Shown here: positions 1 through 13,596 of the stretch, piece by piece | Position numbering within the stretch: the stretch's first letter is position 1 | Layout: each line of letters starts with the position of its first letter | Assembly (NCBI GenBank): GCA_900074885.1 | Contig: FJUW01000058.1 | Span: 220,601 to 284,600 of the forward strand | Source of the DNA: Rhynchosporium graminicola | Taxonomy: Eukaryota > Ascomycota > Leotiomycetes > Helotiales > Ploettnerulaceae | Length of the DNA stretch: 64,000 bases | Reading direction: 5' to 3' | Translations under genes and position numbers: made by a program | The notes under the pieces: model-generated | What the model saw: the letters and a program-made list of their open reading frames with translations, nothing else | What the model was told of the DNA's origin: nothing | Database searches by the model: none

Positions 1-2738
1 AGTTTTATATATAAATTATAAAATTAAAGAAATAGAAATTTTTCTTATATAAAAAGTAATAAAAGATAATTATTATTAGTTTAAATTTAATAACTAAACT
101 TAATACTCTTAAAATTTTAAAGAAAGAAGAAAAAGAGAAATAGAAAAGAGAGAGAGTACTTAAGGATACTAAGCTAATAAGCGCGGAACTCTCTAGTTCT
201 AATATTCTTATTAACTTCTCACTCGACTTAATAATTAATTTCCTTTTTAATCTTATAAACTTACTTTAAGTATATTTAGATTTTATTAATAGAAATTAGC
301 TAATAATATTAAGTAATAAAAGTATAACTTAAGTTCTTATATATTTTCCGAATATAAGTAGTTCTTCTATTTTATTAAGTATCTAATAATATCTCTTTTA
401 TATTAATAATCTAATAGTTCCTTTATATTATACTCTATAAATAGATTAACTAGTTTAATATATATCTTTAGAGCTAGTAGTATTTCTAGTAATACTTTTT
501 CTAATAAGAATATATAGAATATTAGGAATATCTTCTTTATTATAGCTAATAACTAGAGTTCGTAATCTAAAGGTCCTTTAGCTTATTTAATTTTAAATAA
601 TCTTAGTTTCTTATAATCTAATATATTACTTAATCTCTATATATTAATATTTTTTTATAAAAAGTAAACCTTATCTTTATCTTATAATATTAGCTCTTAA
701 TTATAGTTCTTATTATAATAATATATATTTCTCTTTATTATAAATTAGAGTTCTTCTATAAGTTCCTTATATAAGTCTTAGATATTTCGAACTTAAATAT
801 AAACTATATTATTATCTTTAGTTATAATATTAAGTTCTCTATAAGTAATAAGTTCGTAATTATAATTTATAAAGAATAATATAACTTTTATTATTTCTAT
901 AATCGAGCTATTATATATAAACTCTATAAGTAATAGTAATTCTACTTATTTATTTTACTAATAGTTAATATATTAATATAAGTATATTTTAATTACTTAA
1001 TTTATCTTTTTATTCCTTTTATTACTTTAAAAGTAGAAAGCTATTGATAGTTTCCTTTTTATTCCTAGGAAACTAATTAAAGTATTCTAGAACTTTAATA
1101 TAAAAAACTTATCTCGATCTAATCTTATTTCTTTAAGTACTTTATATTTAAAGATTATCTTCTTAAGATATACTTATATTAAGTATTTAACTATAAGAGT
1201 AAATAAGATTAATACTAAGTTTATATATTTAATAACTCTTTCTATAATAATAAGTATTATATTATAGCTAAATTCTATAACTAAGTCTTTTAATAATAAT
1301 AATAGCTTTATAAAATCTTATAAAATCGATTTTTAAGATATTAGAAGTATTAGTATTATAATTATCTACTTATAAGATATATATTAAGATAACTTATTTC
1401 TAATATAAGTATTATAATTAGCTAGTACTTTTTTAATTATATATTAGAGTTCTTAGTACTAGAATACTAATAATATTATCTAGTAATATATACCAGATAA
1501 GTTTAATACTAGAAAAGAGTTATTATTATTAGAAGAAAAATACTAATATAATTATATATTATAGCTATAAGTAATCTAGAGTTATATAATATACTAAACT
1601 ATTAGATAAGTCGTAAGAGCTTATACGCTCTATAAGATAGTCTTATATAGCTAGTATAAGAGAATAAAGATTCTATATAAGACTAGTACTTCTACTATTA
1701 GATAAGAGCTTTATACTTAAATTCATATAGTAGTTAATATCTACTTATAATATCTTAATTCTAATTAAGAACCGAATTTCTTATTTACTTTACTTTATAG
1801 CTAATACTAACTAACGAGCTTATATAACGCGTACTAATTAGAACTAGGAACGTTATACTAAGCTTCTATTACTACTACTCGATTAACTTCCTTTTACTTT
1901 TATTAGCGATTTTAAATAGAAGCTATTCTTTTCCCGAGCTCTCTAACTTAGAGCTTAATCTTTCTATATCGACTTCTTTTAGCTTTAACTTCTTTATCTT
2001 TATTTTAGCTATTATTACTTAGCTTTTCTTCTTCTTAATTATAGCTAGTTTTATATAGTAGTTATAAACTATATATTTATTATATTTATAATAGAGATAA
2101 AGCTACTTCACTTTCTATCTCTCGATCTCTATAAAGCTCGCTTATTAAAGTTCTTTCTTTATTATTATAACTATAATAATAATAGGAATTACTTTCTAAT
2201 CTATTAAGTCTATTACTTATTAGTCTATCTTAGGATATTACTCGCGTATTTATTTCTATTAGTCTACTCTAGCTAATAGCTCTTTAACTTTAGCTAGCTA
2301 GTTACTAATTATATATAGTTATAAATAATACTTTCTATATAATTATTCTTCCTTTATATCGATAGTACTATAGACTAAGGTAATAGTAATAATAGCTTTA
2401 AAATAACTCTTCTTACTTATATCTAACTAGTTCTATTTATCTGCTTCGAGGATTAGCTAATTAAAATTATTAAGGAATTCGTTTAAAGAATAAGTTTCTT
2501 ACTTAATCTTATTTAGCTAGCTTATAGCTTTCTATTAATAGTAAGAGTTATAAAAAGTAGTAGCTATCTATTAAAATAGTCCTTCGATTATTAACTACTC
2601 TTATTATTAAGTAAAGCTTATCTATAAGTAAATTCGGCTTATAGCTTCACCCGAGAGATAGCTAAACGCGTACTATATTCGTTCCTTCTTATTACTACTA
2701 GTAATAGTATCGATCTCTAGCTTCGCTCATAAGATACC
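1..2738 (-). mobile_element. Decayed Ty3/gypsy relic (gag and integrase/chromodomain pieces)
   Basis: On the minus strand, about 250-850 translates, with stops, into the C-terminal part of a gypsy integrase (a YYNKNY-like segment and a GPF-type module), followed by a chromodomain-like stretch. About 1,900-2,700 translates into a gag-like segment with a degenerate CCHC knuckle in which Cys positions read as Tyr. No reverse transcriptase was recognised between them, so the copy is probably internally deleted. It runs off the left edge and no LTR of its own was seen. The family assignment is inferred from motif order only. Confidence 0.55.
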
Positions 2739-2920
2739 TGTAATAGGTCTATGCGCCTAGTGCCTCCTACTCCTATATTTCAGAATTAGAGAGGAAGGAA
2801 GAACCTTCTCTCTTTAGTAATTAGTTTCTATATTAACCAGATTATTACTAGCGAACCTTTAGTAACTATTCTACTATTCTATTATACTTATTTACTTTAG
2901 TATACTAAGTGATTATTATA
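2739..2920 (+). repeat. 182-bp LTR, left copy (element D)
   Basis: Begins TGTAATAGG and ends GATTATTATA. It matches the 182-bp repeat at 22216-22397 along its whole length, with mainly C/T and G/A differences. No polypurine tract precedes it, which suits a 5' LTR of a plus-strand element. The 5 bases on its left (ATACC) do not match those right of the partner LTR (CTTTG), so the pair lacks a clean target duplication. Confidence 0.7.
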
Positions 2921-3615
2921 TTCTAATTACTTTTACTTAATATTAGCTTAAATAGTTATAATAGCTTAAAGCAGAGAATCCTCTACTATATTAACCCGAC
3001 TTATACTCTAAGATAACTCTATTAGAGCTTAGATAATACTTAGCGATATACTAGTAGATAACCTTTTAGTTCTATAAGAGAAACTCTAATCGCTAAAGAA
3101 ATAGAATAATATCCTAAATAACCTTATAATTAAATACTAATGAATATTTAGTAAAGACCTTACTTAATACTTTCCGGAAGCTACTATAAGAGTATAACTC
3201 TATTAAGCTTATATATCTAAAGACCCTACTTTAAGTATAAAGAGAGATACTAATCGATTAGTAGCTCCTAAAGAATTACTAATTCCTCGCCGGGATAAAA
3301 GTAAATATATAATTCTACTAGATAAAAGAGTAGAAGCTAAAGAGAGCTTACTAAGTACTTATAAGCTTATAATAAAGTCTTCGATTATAATACTAAAGAG
3401 TACTTAACTCATCTTATTAAGATTAAATAAGTAATAATATTACTCTATAAGGAACTAGCGAATACTTAGGAAAAGTTCAGGAAGTATACTCTAGATACTT
3501 TTTATAAGATAACTTAAGAAAGTTATAAAGAGTTCCTAGCGAATCTCTAGCTACTTCTTATCTTATAAAGAGTAGCTAACTTATAGGCCTACGAGAACAC
3601 TCGCTAAAAGCTAAG
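2921..3615 (+). mobile_element. Element D, 5' internal part (gag-like, decayed)
   Basis: Follows the left 182-bp LTR and has many stops. Short in-frame stretches rich in Lys, Glu and Leu between about 3,250 and 3,600 are compatible with a gag reading frame, but no diagnostic motif survives. It is cut at 3616 by the LTR of the inverted 7.8-kb element. Assignment to element D rests on position after the LTR. Confidence 0.4.
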
Positions 3616-3876
3616 TATAACGACACAAGACTCGAGGCGGTATACAAGCAGTAATAAACAAGTAGGGAGGCTAAGAGCGATCTTATATAGTCTATTATAA
3701 AAGAAACAAAAAGATAAGGAAGGAAGAAGAAGAGAGATAGAGTATAAGGCACCTTATATACATATGCCGGTACTAGTCTAATACTATATCGAGTCGGATA
3801 CTAGTTCTGCCGGGATACCTGTGAACGTTCGCCCTGGTATCTACCCTTCTTAATATTCAGGTGAGCTATCGTCATA
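3616..3876 (-). repeat. 3' LTR of element A
   Basis: Reverse complement of the 268-bp LTR at 39971-40238, 261 bp here. The outer end reads TATAACGACAC where the canonical end is TGTAACGACAC, a RIP-type G-to-A change. The C-run just to its right is the polypurine tract in minus orientation. Confidence 0.85.
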
Positions 3877-6800
3877 TTACCCCCCCCTTAAGAAGAGCTT
3901 AACCCTAAGCTCGGAAGGTTATACTTTATACTAGAAATTAGTCTTTATTATAACTATTTCCGTCGATATTCGCGTAATAAGCGCTAGCTGTTTTTTTTTA
4001 GTAATAGTAAATTCTTTATTAAGTTCTAACTAGTTACGTCGCTGTAATAGTACTGTATTAGTTATAGCTTCTAAATCAAGCGGTAAGCTATATTTACTTT
4101 ATCTATTTATAGCGGGAGTCGAGTTTAAATAAGGTATAAGCTATATAAAGGAAGGGATTTATTAATATTAGAGCCTTTCTATTTTAATTATAATAACTAT
4201 TTAAACTTATAAGTTTACTCTCCTTAGACTGCGATATAGTTCCTAGAGTAAGTATTATTACTAATTACTATAGTAATCTATTATAATCTTATATATTAAT
4301 CGATCTAATTAACTCTTCTCTTATTATAAGTAAGTTTCTTATCTTAGTACTAGGGATAATCTTTAAGTATAATATAAGAGTTTCACGGATCTATAACGCT
4401 AACTCCTATAGTACTTTTACTAGTTCCTACCGGTACTCTTTCGGCAGCGTATTAGGTATATTACTTATAATATATTCGCGCTTTCCTTAAGATAAAGTAT
4501 AATAATACTCTTATTCTAGAACTTCTATATTCGTTTAATAAGCTTAACTCTAAGCTTTATAAGTATTATTTAGCGTTAAAGAGTAGTTATAAGTATATAG
4601 ATTACTTAAACCTAAATATAGTTATATATACTAACTTATTATAGTTATTTAATTATATTAATATAGAATATATTATCTTATCCGGTTTATTTCTTAGTAG
4701 CGAAACTAAGAACGCGAAACTAAATTAGAGTAGTATTATAGCTACTTATAAAGCTATTAATAAGATCTATTATCTCGCGAAATCTATTACTCTTACTATT
4801 ATATTAGAGATTATTATTATATAATTAGTAGAGATTTAAGCTTTAAGGCGTTCTATAGAGAAAGTATTTAAGTAGTTAGAGTTTATTAAAGTAATAAGTT
4901 ATAATCTTAAACTCTTAGATACTAGTATAATACTAATATGATATAGGATTTAGATCTTTTAATAATAGACTTAGCGAAATCTAAGTTAATAGTATAAATA
5001 GTATTAAAGTAAACGAAAGAGTTAAATAGTATTATATAAGAATTTATAAAGAAAGCTATATTTAAAGCTATAATATCTAATACTAGAGGAAAAAGGAATT
5101 TACTTTCTAGTTTAGAGATAGCGTTAGATCTAGATACTCTTAGACTTTCTCTAAAGAAGAAACCTCGTAGGATTAGCTATTATACTTAATCTACTACTAG
5201 AGCTATATTAATAGATTTAAGTAAGGGGTTAAATATAATAATTCTAGTTCTAGATATTCTAGATTTATTAGAAGCTCCGGAGAACTTAAGAGAAAAAGCT
5301 AGTAAAATAGAGATAGTAAAAGAAGTAGAGTTTTAGATATAGTATTATTATAGAGTATAATCAGGGGATTATCTTTAGTAATAAATTCTTAATACTAATA
5401 ACTATAATAGTTTATTATCCTCTAAGTAACTATAGTTATTTATTCTATCTTCTTAAGCTTTAATCTATTAATATAGTTTACGCGGAAGTCTAGGTTTACT
5501 TAAGTTAGTAGAGTAGAAGTCTCTAAGCTTATATAGAATACTTATTAAGTTAGAAGCGTTATACTAAGTTAAGTCCGAGTTATAGCTTAGCTAATTAACT
5601 TAGTACTTTAGATTACTTCTTAGGAGTTATATAGCGAGTATATTTTATAACTCTTACTCTTCTTAAGTAGCGATAACCTCTAGGGGTAGGTTTTATAACT
5701 CTTAGCTTAGTAATAGGTTATCCGAGTCCTTAAAGAGTAATTCGAGAGCGAATATATTATAAATAGAAGATCCCGAGGGTAAATCTAGCTTATAAGAGTA
5801 TCTGATCTTAGCTAGGACCTAGTATAGTCTTACCTAGAGACTAGATAGCTTCTTACTTAGCTAGTAATTCTTAAGGTTCCTTATAAAGAGAAATATCTTA
5901 TCTCTAACTTCCTAGTCGATATTATACCGTTTCGGGTCAGTTATAGCGCTTATCTTATACTAAGTAGCTAGTATATTAGCTTTTATGACCTCGATAGCGG
6001 ATTTAGTATATTTAGCTAGAGATTTAGTATTAGTATAATTAAGCTTCTTTTATAGTATTAATCTAATAAGTTACTTCTAGTCCTAGCTATTCCGTAGTAA
6101 TATACTATATTTAAGGGTATATAGCGCTATACTGATAAAGTCGTAAGGTAGAGTTACTTAGGCGCGGTCTATTATTAGTAGTAGTTCGCTCTAGTTACTC
6201 TAGTAATAATTAATAAAGAGTCTAAGGCGTTAGTTAATATACTAATTTATAATTTCTATTTATCTATTAGTTTACTAATAGAAGGAGGTAAAGAGCTTAA
6301 CCTTAACTCTAATTATATAGTAAAACTCTTACTAGAAAGATAAGACTAACTGAGCTCCTTAGTCGGATATAATTAACTTAGGAGTATATCTAAAACGATA
6401 TATCTATTAGATAAATAATATCGCTATCCCGCAGGTATTAATATTATAATAGTATAGTATTAATACGGAGTCCTTCCTTAGGCAGTCGATAAATATTAAT
6501 ATCTTATTAAATCCTTAATTATTAAGTAAGAAGTCCTTAAAATCTATAGCTAAGTACTATATAAGATAGCTAAGTACTAGTAATAAGTGAAGGAATCCTT
6601 ACTATTTCGTATGCTTCAGATGAGAGTACTAATAAAGGCGGTAATTACGAGTATACTATTTTATATCTAATATAAGTCCTTTCTAGTAGTAATAGATAGA
6701 AATTATTTCGGCGGTCTTATGAGTATTTAGATAAGCAGAAGAAACTTAATCGTAGATTTCGCTGATTAAATAGGTATATAGTAAGATATAGTATTATACG

Positions 6801-9800
6801 TATAGACGATTATTATAAAGTAGTAAACTATTATTAATAATATAGCTATCTTCTAATATATTTCGTTCCTTAGAGAATAATTCTTAGTTAAATTAATATA
6901 GTTTCTCGATTAAATTAAAAGAGTTATATACGAGTTCTAGTAGCGTATTAGTCCTTAGCGATATTAAGTATATATAACTAATTTAATTAATATAATACTT
7001 AGCTAGTTCTATATTAATCTTAGGGTTTAAGTACTCTAAAGGTAATAAAACCCGAGATCTATTATCTTATTTCTATTATTCCTATATCCTTAGATCTTAT
7101 TCCCTATAGCTAAGGATATTAGCTTTAGCGTTATTTTTACTAAGTATATATATAATTTAAAAGTTAAATTCGGAAAGGAATTCTATCTATCTAGCTTACT
7201 TACTAGATAGGACCTTAGTAGTTATAAAGTATTCTAAGGATCGATAGTCTATATATACGCTAGTATAGCGTTATAGAGATATAAGTTCCGGTCTCTATTT
7301 CCGAAAAGACTTAATAATAGTATATAATTCCTTATCGTAGATCTTCTAGTTTAGTTTATATCTATTAAGAATATAAGAGTAAAATCTAATTAGATACTAT
7401 TAGTTATCTTTATATAATTAGGAGATAACTCTAGCTATTATACTATTAGAAGTATTAGTTTCTAGTTTAGTCTATAATTCAGAGTCGAAATAGTATAGTT
7501 TCTATACTAATAGTAGCTATTAATATAAATTATCGAAGGACTTCTTATAATTATTAGTGAAATTCTATAGTACTATAGGCCGAGTGAGTACTAAGAGAGG
7601 TTTAGTAATAAGGCCGAAATTCCGAATAAATTAATAATAGAACTTATAGAATCCTAGGAAGGATTTTATAGCTATTACTATTTCGGGGTACTTCTAGTCT
7701 ACTAATAGTATTACCTTCTCGGGATCTAGCTCGATTCCGTTAGTAGTAATAATATATCCGAGGTATTTAGTCCGAGTAATATAGAATTCGCTTTTCTTAA
7801 TATCTACTTAGAGTCTAGTATCTATTAAGCGTTATAGTACTAATTTAACGTATTCCTTATATTCCTAGAGCGTTTCCGAGTATATAAGAATATTATTTAA
7901 GTAAGCTATATAGAAATTATCTAAGTAGTCTAATAGTATATTATTTATATATCGCTAGTACGTACTAGGTCTATTATAGAGCTTAAAAGGTAGTACTTTA
8001 TATTTATAGGATCTAAAGCGAGTTCGGAAAGTAATATACTCCTCGGATTCGGGGTCTATATAGATATAGTTAAATACTACCCGGATATCTAGTTTAGTAA
8101 AGATTACTACTTTAGATATATAAGTTAAGAGCTTATCGATCTTAAGTATTAAGTAGGAATCCTTTCGAGTGATCGTATTAAGCTTATAATAATCGATATA
8201 GAAGCGTAATCCTCTATTAGCCTTCTTAATAAATAGTATAAGTAATATAAAAGGACTTTAGCTAGATTCGATAAATCCCTTCTCTAAGTTCTTTATAAAG
8301 TACTCTTTAGTTACTTATAGTTTATCTATAGATTACTAATATAAGAGCGAATATACGTTAAGTAATAGTTCTTCTAAGATAATTCTATAATTATATAAGT
8401 AATAAGGCGGAAGAATATTAGAATCTTACTTAGAAAAAGCTTCCTTAAAAGTATAGTACTATTCCGATAGCTTTTCGGCTACGAGTCGTTTAGTATTAGG
8501 GTCCTCAGGAGAGTCGCTATTTAGATAGTCTTATAAGAGGCGGTTTATCTCGTAGATACTAGTAAAGAATAATTCGGAACTTTTATATTTTATATTAAAG
8601 TAAAAAGCTATAGTACTAATTTAGTAAATCGGAACTAGTTTCTAAATCCTTAGAGATTAAGAGAAGTACTTATAGTAAAGTTTCGGCGTAAGTACTTTTC
8701 TTAATAAATTCGGAGCGGAAAGGGGTTCGGATTCCTTAGCGATAAGCGGAAATAAGTTAAAGGGTAAGGATAATATATTAATATATTATAACGCTACTAT
8801 TTGATATAATTAGTATTAGTCTAGCTAGTTTATAGCTAAGTCCCGCGTATTAGCATTAATTTAGTAAGATCGATTAAAACTAGGTTTATAAGGTAATAGA
8901 GTTATAATTATCTTCTTATTATATTAGAGAGTAGCTAGATAGCGTTCCGACTATAGTAGCTTATAGTATAGTATATCTAGCTTAACTTGAAATCGTTATA
9001 TCTATTTAATACTAATAATTATATCTTATTATCCTAAATCGAGGAGAATAAAAGAGTAGTTATAAATACGCCTATTATTAATAGAAAAGTATAAATATAT
9101 GAAATAAGTAATATAAGTTCTAATAGACTATTAAAAACTATATATTAGAATAGAATAAGATAATAGCTCGATTTTAATACTAAGGGCTCCTAATAGTCGT
9201 CTAATAAGAGTACGATTAATAAACAGATAACTATTCGCTCTAGTATCGATTAAGCTATTTATAGAGACTCTTAGCTTATTTATATTAACTATAGTCAGGT
9301 ATATGAATTACTTACTTCTTATTAAGGAGTTAAAGTTAAGATTAGAGAGATTATACTTATATAAACTTAGGAAGGAGTTTTTACTTAGGCCTTATTATTT
9401 CCCTTTAGTATTAGTCCAGATTCGGAGGGTATATTCTCTATTACTTCTTTAGCTATTCTCTTTTCTTCCGGAAATTCGTCGATTAATTAAACTTTAATTA
9501 GGTTAGGGTAATCTAGCTTAATATAATCGAGCTATCTATAATCGTAATACCTAAGGGGTTCTCTAGTTAAGGTAGTAGGGCGTTTTAGCGCGGAGGGAGT
9601 ACTAGCTTATACCGGGGTAGAAATACGTATATATAGTGTAGGAGTAGTTTATCGAGGAGCTAAGCTTAAGGACCGGTAAGAGGTAGAACTAGTAGTAGTT
9701 ATAATAGTAATAGTAGGCTTATAGTATTATACTTAAGTAGTAGCTTTCTCGAGATAGATATATTCTGAGTTATAGCGACGCTTAGTATTAAAAGAAAATA

Positions 9801-11122
9801 AGAATCTAATTATAGAAGCGTAATCCTTATTTTATATTAGTTTAATAATAAGAGTTAAAGCGCGTAAGGATAATATAATCTTATCTTATATATAGAAGAA
9901 CTACTCTTTCCTTTTAACTTTACTTTAGATAATAGCGCTTTGAAATCGATTACGAAACTCGGCGAAAGTCTCGCGTATATAGCTAGGTTATTATATTTCT
10001 AAGTAGTAGAAAGCGTTATAGTAATTATCTTCCTCTAAACTAATAAGAAAGTTCTCCTCTAATAAGGAGATTATTTTATCGCTAGTTTTAAACTCGTTAG
10101 TAAGATACTAAAGCGTAAGATACTCCTTAGCTAATCTAGTAACTAGCTCTTATACGAGAACGCGCCGAGAGAAGTCCGTAGAGTAGTAGTTAGCGTTTAT
10201 AGCTAGCTAGTCTTATATTAATACTCTCTATTAGAGGAAAGTAGAGTCCGATCTATTATCTAGAGGTAGGATCTTCTTAGTAAGATAAGACTTCCTAGGG
10301 CGTGACTCTACTGATTCAGCGCTAGGAGAAGGAGATAGTTTATTAGAAATAGTATCCTCTCTCTTAGTACTACGTATTAGAATAGAGTTTATTAGCTTAT
10401 TAAACTCCGCTATACGCGGAGATTATAATATTAGTTCTAGTAGGAGAGTCGAAGACAGGCGAGGGACCCCTATAAGGAACTTATCTTATATAGAGATTAG
10501 TCTATCTATAGTATCTTCTAGAGAGTTATTCTTTTCCTCTTAGTCTACTAATTATTATAAAAGGGAATAGATCAGGTTCGAGTTACCTATAGTAATAGAA
10601 ATACTTAGCGATTATACTCTTAGTGAATTTCGCTTTTATTTTCCTTTCTCTCTTAGTCGGTACTTCCTTAATAAGATATTAATATTCTCTAGAGCAAGAG
10701 ATATTTAGAGTAAAAAAGAGTATAATAGATTAGGTTTAGAAGTAAAGCGGAAGGGATCGCGTTAGGTTCTCCTAGAACTAGAGGGGTCTCTAGTTTATTA
10801 GTTAAGAGCTATAATAGTAGCTTAAAAAAGGGTATATTAGGGCTATTTCGGCGGCGATACGTAGAGGTTAAAGTTCCGGGGTATTTATTATACTTTCTTT
10901 AAAATCTATCTATAATTCCTTTATACTAAGGGAGTTATTAAAGGAGCGTTAGCAAAAACCTCCTTTATTATACTATTTACGATAAGCTAAATTAAACCCT
11001 AATTTATAGTTATCCGAGAGATCTCTAGTATCTTAGCTATATATAAGTAGTTATCGAATAACTAACTTAGTAGTAAGATATTATAATAAGCTATCTCTAG
11101 CTATCTTGATCTTTTTATTTAA

Positions 11123-11390
11123 TATAATAATATAAGACTTAAGGTAATATATAAGTAAGAATAAATAAGTAGAGAAACTAAGAGCGATCTTATATAATCT
11201 ACTACGAAGGAAATAAAAAGATAAGGAAGGAAGAAGAAGAGAGATAGAGTATAAAGTACCTTATATATATATGCCGGTATTAGTTTAATACTATACCGGG
11301 TCAGATACTAGTTCTGCCGGGATACCTATGAACTTAGGCCCTATTATCTATCCTTCTTCTCGTGTGATATTCAGGTGAGCTGTCGTCACA
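11123..11390 (-). repeat. 5' LTR of element A
   Basis: 268 bp, inverted relative to the LTRs at 13329, 32463 and 39971. The inner end is followed, on the minus strand, by the same leader that follows the 5' LTR at 32730. The outer end keeps the canonical TGTCGTCACA form, while the other end is RIP-altered. Differences from the 3' LTR are mostly transitions. Confidence 0.85.
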
Positions 11391-11879
11391 CTTAGCTAAG
11401 ATCAGATACTTCTATAAGCTAGATTTACTCCCGGGATCTTCTATATATAAGGTATTTGCCCTCGAATTACTCTTTAAGGACTCGGACGACTTATTACTAA
11501 GCTAGGAGCTACTAAACCTACTCTCGGAGGTTATTACTACTTAAGAAGAGTAAGAGTTATAAGATATACTTACTATATAGCTCTTAAGAGGTAATCTGAA
11601 GTATTAAATTAGTTAGCTAAGTTACGACTCGGACCTAACTTAGTATAATACTTCCGATTTAATAAGTACTCTATATAAGCTTAAAGACTTCTATACTACT
11701 AACTTAAGTAAACCTAGACCTCTATATAAACTAGATTAGTAGATTAAGGCTTAAGAAGATAGAATAGATAACTATAGTTACTTAGAGGATAATAAACTAT
11801 TATAATTATTAGTATTAAAAATTTATTACTAAGGATAATCCTCTAATTATACTCTATAATAATATTATATTTAAAACTC

Positions 11880-12900
11880 TACTTCCTTTACTACTTTTAC
11901 TTTACTAGCTTTCTCCCTTAAGTTCTCTAGAGCTTCTAGTAAATCTGGAATATCTAGAACTAGAACTACTATATCTAACTCCTTACTTAGATTTACTAAC
12001 GTAGCTTTAATAGTAGACTAAATATAATTAGTAATCTTATAAGCTTTCTTTTTTAGAGAAGGTCCGAGAGTATCTAGATCTAACGTTATCTCTAAACTAG
12101 AAAGTAAATTCCTTTTTCCTCTAGTATTAGATATTATAGCTTTAAATATAGCCTTTTTTATAAATTCCTATATAATAGTATTTAACTCTTTTATTTACTT
12201 TAATACTATTTATACTATTAACTTAGACTTCGCTGAATCTATTATTAGAAAATCTAAATCTTATATTACGTTAGTATCGTATTAGTATCTAAAGGTTTAA
12301 GGATCTTAACTTATTACTTTAATAAACTCTAACTCTTTAAATACTTTCACTATAGATCGCCTTAAAGCTTAAGTCTTTACTAATTATATAGTAGTAATCT
12401 CTAATACTATAGTAGGAGTAGTAGATTTCGCGAGATAATAGATCTGATTAATAGCCTTATAAGTAGCTATAATAATATCCCGATTTAGCTCCGCGTTCTT
12501 AGCTTCGCTACTAAGAAGTAAACTAGATAAAATAATATACTTTATATTAATATAATTAGGTAACTATAATATATTAGTATATATAACTATATTTAAGTTC
12601 AAGTAACTTATATATTTATAAGCGCTCTTTAATACCGAATAATACTTATAAAGCTTAGAGTTAAGCTTATTAAATAAATATAGAAGTTCTAGAATAGGAG
12701 TATTATTATAATTTATCTTAAGGAAAGAGCGAATATATCGTAAGTAATATATATAATACGCTACCGAAAGAGTACCGGCGGGAACTAGTAAAAGCACTAT
12801 AGGAGTTAGCGTTATAGATCCGTGAAACCCTTATACCGTACTCGAAGACTATCTCTAATACTAAGACGAGGAACTTACTTATAATAAGAGAAGAGTTAAT
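11880..12900 (-). pseudogene. Antisense reading frame of element C (decayed)
   Basis: Opposite strand to the element's pol gene and located between the chromodomain and the 3' LTR. The best-kept piece is an open stretch of 77 residues at 12564-12797, clearly homologous to 39208-39480 in element B, with a hydrophobic start and a Tyr/Leu-rich body. No known domain was recognised. Stops interrupt the remainder. Confidence 0.5.
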
Positions 12901-13328
12901 TAGGTCGATTAATATATAAGATTATAGTAGATTATTATAGTAGTTAGAGATAATACTTACTCTAGGAACTATATTATAATCTAGGGAGAGTAAACTTATA
13001 AGTTAAAGTAGTTATCGCGGTTAAAAAGGAAAAGCTCTAATATTAATAAACCTCTTCCTTTATATACTCTACGCCTTACTTAAACTCGACTCCCGCTATA
13101 AACAGATAAAGTAAATATAGCTTACCGCCTGATTTAGAAGCTACGACTAATATAGTACTATTATAGCGATATAACTAGTTAGAACCTAATAAAGAATTTA
13201 CTACTACTAAAGAGCGGCTAGCGCTTATTACGCGAATATCAACGAAAACAGTTATAATAAAGACTAATTTCTAGTATAAACTATAACCTTCCGAGCTTAG
13301 GGTTAAGCTCTTCTTAGTAAGAGGGTAA

Positions 13329-13596
13329 TATAATAATAGCTCATCTGAATATTATATAAGAAGAAGGATAGATACTAGGGCCTAAGTTCATAGGTATCCC
13401 GGCAGAACTAGTATCCGACTCAGTATAGTATCGGACTAGTACTAGTATATATATATAAGGTGCCTTATACTCTATCTCTCTTCTTCTTTCTTCCTTATCT
13501 TTTTATTTCCTTCGTAGTAGACTATATAAGATCGCTCTTAGCCTCTCTACTTGTTTATCCTTGCTTATATACCGCCTTAAGTCTTGTGTCGTTATA
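13329..13596 (+). repeat. 3' LTR of element C
   Basis: 268 bp and same family as the LTRs of elements A and B. Starts TATAATAATAGC and ends TCGTTATA; both ends have lost the canonical TG and CA by transitions. A purine-rich tract precedes it at about 13310-13325. Confidence 0.8.

Larger units (their letters stand above)
3616..11390 (-). mobile_element. Complete Ty3/gypsy chromovirus-type element A (minus strand)
   Basis: 7,775 bp bounded by LTRs at 3616-3876 and 11123-11390. Read on the minus strand it matches the plus-strand element at 32463-40238 throughout (7,776 bp). The polypurine tract lies just inside the 3' LTR (C-run at about 3880-3887). Gag, protease, reverse transcriptase (about 7.0-8.4 kb), integrase and chromodomain occupy positions equivalent to those of element B, all with stops. 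The five bases on its sides are CTAAG and CTTAG, so the target duplication is imperfect or has been altered. Not able to code for working proteins. Confidence 0.85.
11391..13596 (+). mobile_element. Element C: 3' third of a sister chromovirus copy
   Basis: Matches 38035-40238 of element B in the same orientation: the end of integrase, the chromodomain-like segment, the antisense reading frame region and a 3' LTR at 13329-13596. Its left end coincides with the outer end of element A's 5' LTR, so A lies against or inside it. The 5' two thirds of this copy are not found on the other side of A, so it is truncated, or the junction is a recombination or assembly product. Confidence 0.75.

Noticed and set aside
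2739..2920. LTR as 3' end of the left-hand gag/integrase relic
   Set aside because: That relic is on the minus strand, and no polypurine tract precedes the LTR, so orientation does not fit.
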